Shown here: in pieces, positions 62,106-64,000 of the stretch
How the letters are laid out: the number at the start of each line of letters is the position of its first letter
Numbering within the stretch: the first letter of the stretch is position 1
Assembly (NCBI GenBank): GCA_017521565.1
Contig: JAFXCE010000126.1
Coordinates: 37,895-101,894 of the forward strand
Length of the DNA stretch: 64,000 nucleotides
Direction of reading: 5' to 3'
Origin: Clostridia bacterium
GTDB taxonomy: Bacteria > Bacillota > Clostridia > Christensenellales > Aristaeellaceae
Position numbers and translations under genes: made by a program
The notes under the pieces: generated by a model
What the model was told of the DNA's origin: nothing
What the model saw: the letters and a program-made list of their open reading frames with translations, nothing else
Database searches by the model: none

Positions 62106-63058
62106 TTTCCAGCCCTCCTCTCCTTCGGCGCAGCATCACGGTCGCGCATCAGCAGCGCCAGAATCAGCGAGCAGATGACGATGATGATGAACAGAACAAC
62201 GGAAGCCGCACTGGCAACGTTGAAGTTATTGGGCGTTTCAAAGCCCTGCTGATAGATGAAACGGGCAACGGTATTGGTGGTATAGTTCGGGTTGCCCTGG
62301 GTCATCAGGTGCGGAATATCGAACATGGTCAGACCGCCGACGAGGGAAGTGACCAGATTATACAAAAGAATGGGCTTGATCAGCGGCATCGTGATCTTCC
62401 AGAACACCTGTCTGGAAGTACAACCGTCCACCAGCGCCGCCTCGAAGAGGACGGGGTTGATGCCCAGCATGCCGGCGATCATGATGATCATTGTATTGCC
62501 ATACCACATCCACCACTGAATCAGCGATACCAGACCGCGGGACGCAGCTGTGGAGCGGAAAAACTCGATCGGAGAAGAGATCAGGCCGAACTGCTGCAGC
62601 AGCGTGTTGATCGGCGCGATCGGGAAATTGAACAGGGAGAAGAAGAGCATGGCGATCGTCGCAGCGGTGATGATATTCGGCATAAAGATCATCACCTTGA
62701 AAGCGCCCTGGAAGCGAAGCTTGAGGTGCGTATCCGTGAACCAGCTTGCCAGGATCAGTGCCAGACCAATCTGCGGAATGAAGTTAAACAGCCACATGAT
62801 GACCGTGTTGCCAAAGGCCTGCCAGAAGAATCTGGAGACGTCGCTGCCCACGGTAAAGAGCTTGACGAAGCTGTCAAAGCCTACGATTGAGTTATCCAGA
62901 ACCTTGCTCCAGCCTGCGGCGTCCGTCAGCGATGTACGGAACGTAAAGAAAATCGGATAGAGCTGGAAAATCAGGAACGTGATGAAAAACGGGGCTACAA
63001 AGAAGTAGCCGTATTTGTCATAGTTGATGGATTTGCGTTTTTTGGATCTACCCAGCAT
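62102..63058 (-). CDS. CUT1 sugar ABC transporter permease (MalF/UgpA type)
   Basis: A 318-residue permease with six helices and the coupling loop EAALVDGCTSRQVFWKITMP. The N-terminus is lysine/arginine rich (GRSKKRKS). The ATG at 63058 follows AAGGGGTGG. It lies between the binding-protein gene and the extended permease. No ATPase gene is in view. Confidence 0.93.
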   Translation of the reverse strand: MLGRSKKRKSINYDKYGYFFVAPFFITFLIFQLYPIFFTFRTSLTDAAGWSKVLDNSIVGFDSFVKLFTVGSDVSRFFWQAFGNTVIMWLFNFIPQIGLALILASWFTDTHLKLRFQGAFKVMIFMPNIITAATIAMLFFSLFNFPIAPINTLLQQFGLISSPIEFFRSTAASRGLVSLIQWWMWYGNTMIIMIAGMLGINPVLFEAALVDGCTSRQVFWKITMPLIKPILLYNLVTSLVGGLTMFDIPHLMTQGNPNYTTNTVARFIYQQGFETPNNFNVASAASVVLFIIIVICSLILALLMRDRDAAPKERRAGK

Positions 63059-63129
63059 ATGTCCACCCCTTTGTCTGAGAATCTCACCCCGGTCGGGGCG
63101 GAACGGCGCGCTGCCAAAGAGAAAATGAA

Positions 63130-63172
63130 AGGGGCTGCCTCTGCCCCAATCTCGTTGCAAGAGGCAGCCCCT
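63130..63172 (-). terminator. Stem-loop between binding-protein and permease genes
   Basis: AGGGGCTGCCTCT (63130-63142) pairs with AGAGGCAGCCCCT (63160-63172). The minus-strand continuation is TTTCATTTTC, so it is probably a partial terminator that lets some transcription reach the permeases. Confidence 0.7.
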
Positions 63173-63214
63173 ATTGGATCAAATCAAGCTGCGATTCAGT
63201 TGTTTGATGTCAGA

Positions 63215-64000
63215 TCACTCAACGATCAGATCCGGGAACTGAGCCTTAACCTGCGCCTTGAATTCGGCGATCACGGCGTCGAGCTCAACCTCGCCCTTGG
63301 AGTACGGCGTGGTGACATAGTCGCTCCACAGGGAGTTCATCTTCTCGTCGTAGTCGGTCATGATCGCGCCGTTGGCCAGGTTAGCAGCCTCGGAGAAGAT
63401 CGCATAGTGATCCTGGCCGCCCAGGAACGGGTTCGGGGTGCCGCCTTCGGCGAGGATCTTCTCAACAACAGCGTTGGAGCCGACGAAGTCGCCGGAGTCC
63501 TTCGCATAGGTGTACAGGAACTCTTCGCTCATGGTGAAGAACAGGATGAAGTCCTTCACAGCAGCCTTGGTAGCTTCGTCCATCTGAGCAACCTTGGCCT
63601 CATTCGCGCCGATCCAGGTGCCGCCCCAGCTGTAGCCGACCGGGCCAGCGACCATGCGCCAGTCACCATAGGTACCGCCGTCCGCTTCGCAGGCAGCCTT
63701 CATCTGCTCGTCGTTCATGGTGTCGTTGGTGGTCAGGCCGCAGTTCGGCTTGAGGGTGTAGTGCAGGCCCCAGGTCGGGAGCAGGAAGCACAGAGTGGTG
63801 TCGGTCTTCATGCCGTTGAACCAGGCCTCGGACCAGGCAGTGCCCTTATTGGACAGATCGTCTTCCTCAAGAACCTTGCACAGATCGAGGTAATCGTAGA
63901 GGATCGGGTCGATGACGAGCTTGCCGTCGACAACCCAGCCCTGCTCACGGCCGTAGTTGTAAGCGTTCCAGATGTCGCCAGCGCCGACGACCATCTTCAC
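63215..64000 (-). CDS. Sugar-binding protein, family 1, 3' part
   Basis: The 5' end lies beyond the right edge; 261 residues are visible. The sequence has the C-lobe pattern of family 1 receptors: LPTWGLHYTL, then a GYSWGGTWIGANEAKV segment and FILFFTMSEEFLYTYAK. It is the first gene of the CUT1 operon in view and would supply the two permeases. The sugar is unknown. Confidence 0.85.
   Translation of the reverse strand: MKMVVGAGDIWNAYNYGREQGWVVDGKLVIDPILYDYLDLCKVLEEDDLSNKGTAWSEAWFNGMKTDTTLCFLLPTWGLHYTLKPNCGLTTNDTMNDEQMKAACEADGGTYGDWRMVAGPVGYSWGGTWIGANEAKVAQMDEATKAAVKDFILFFTMSEEFLYTYAKDSGDFVGSNAVVEKILAEGGTPNPFLGGQDHYAIFSEAANLANGAIMTDYDEKMNSLWSDYVTTPYSKGEVELDAVIAEFKAQVKAQFPDLIVE

Overview
The window looks like a chromosomal segment of a fairly GC-rich gut Firmicute (Clostridia, possibly Christensenellales or Oscillospirales; inferred, not proven). 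The clues are strong AGGAGG-type ribosome sites, short intergenic spaces, Firmicute-type sigma-A promoters, CUT1 sugar transporters without their own ATPase, DUF6273 and DUF5058 proteins, and a flavodiiron protein suited to an anaerobe. No rRNA, tRNA, CRISPR array, phage or intact insertion sequence was seen.

Region 1 (1-17 kb): the 3' end of a GH20-like hexosaminidase, an intergenic hairpin repeat, an AT-rich NUDIX gene, and an overlapping M20 hydrolase / C39-like protease / PQ-loop gene set. Next comes a CUT1 sugar transporter (binding protein and two permeases) divergent from an amino-sugar-type operon: GlcNAc-kinase-like ATPase, SIS protein, neutral-ceramidase-like hydrolase and ROK regulator. 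Then follow an alpha/beta hydrolase, a flavodiiron protein, a CcdA plus TlpA-like thiol-redox pair and an esterase.

Region 2 (17-28 kb): a second esterase, a tandem flavodoxin-fold protein and a CapD-like nucleotide-sugar dehydratase. After these lies a three-gene operon (OmpR-type regulator, histidine kinase, secreted protein of unknown function), divergent from an NMT1/TauA-type ABC transporter that runs into metA (homoserine O-acetyltransferase). The divergent promoters share three 11-bp-spaced direct repeats resembling a Pho-type box. This locus is the most interesting regulatory signal in the window.

Region 3 (28-41 kb): a MATE exporter / DUF5058 / membrane protein / M20 peptidase operon, a decayed beta-glucosidase end, a 50-residue small gene ahead of a cupin, a YcxB-like protein with an EamA exporter and a degenerate Lgt-like protein, a DUF6273 secreted protein, an inositol-phosphatase-family enzyme and a complete polar amino-acid ABC transporter.

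Region 4 (40.5-64 kb) is devoted to plant or host glycans and their sugars: D-lyxose isomerase with GH38 alpha-mannosidase, divergent from a GH2 beta-mannosidase-like enzyme; a ThuA-like protein divergent from a Gfo/Idh/MocA dehydrogenase plus sugar isomerase; a BrnQ carrier with a mutarotase; LysR; a xylose operon (GH3 beta-xylosidase, xylB, xylA); a NifS-like desulfurase; a XylR-type ROK regulator; and another CUT1 transporter. One permease of that transporter carries an unusual N-terminal extension with a predicted external coiled coil.
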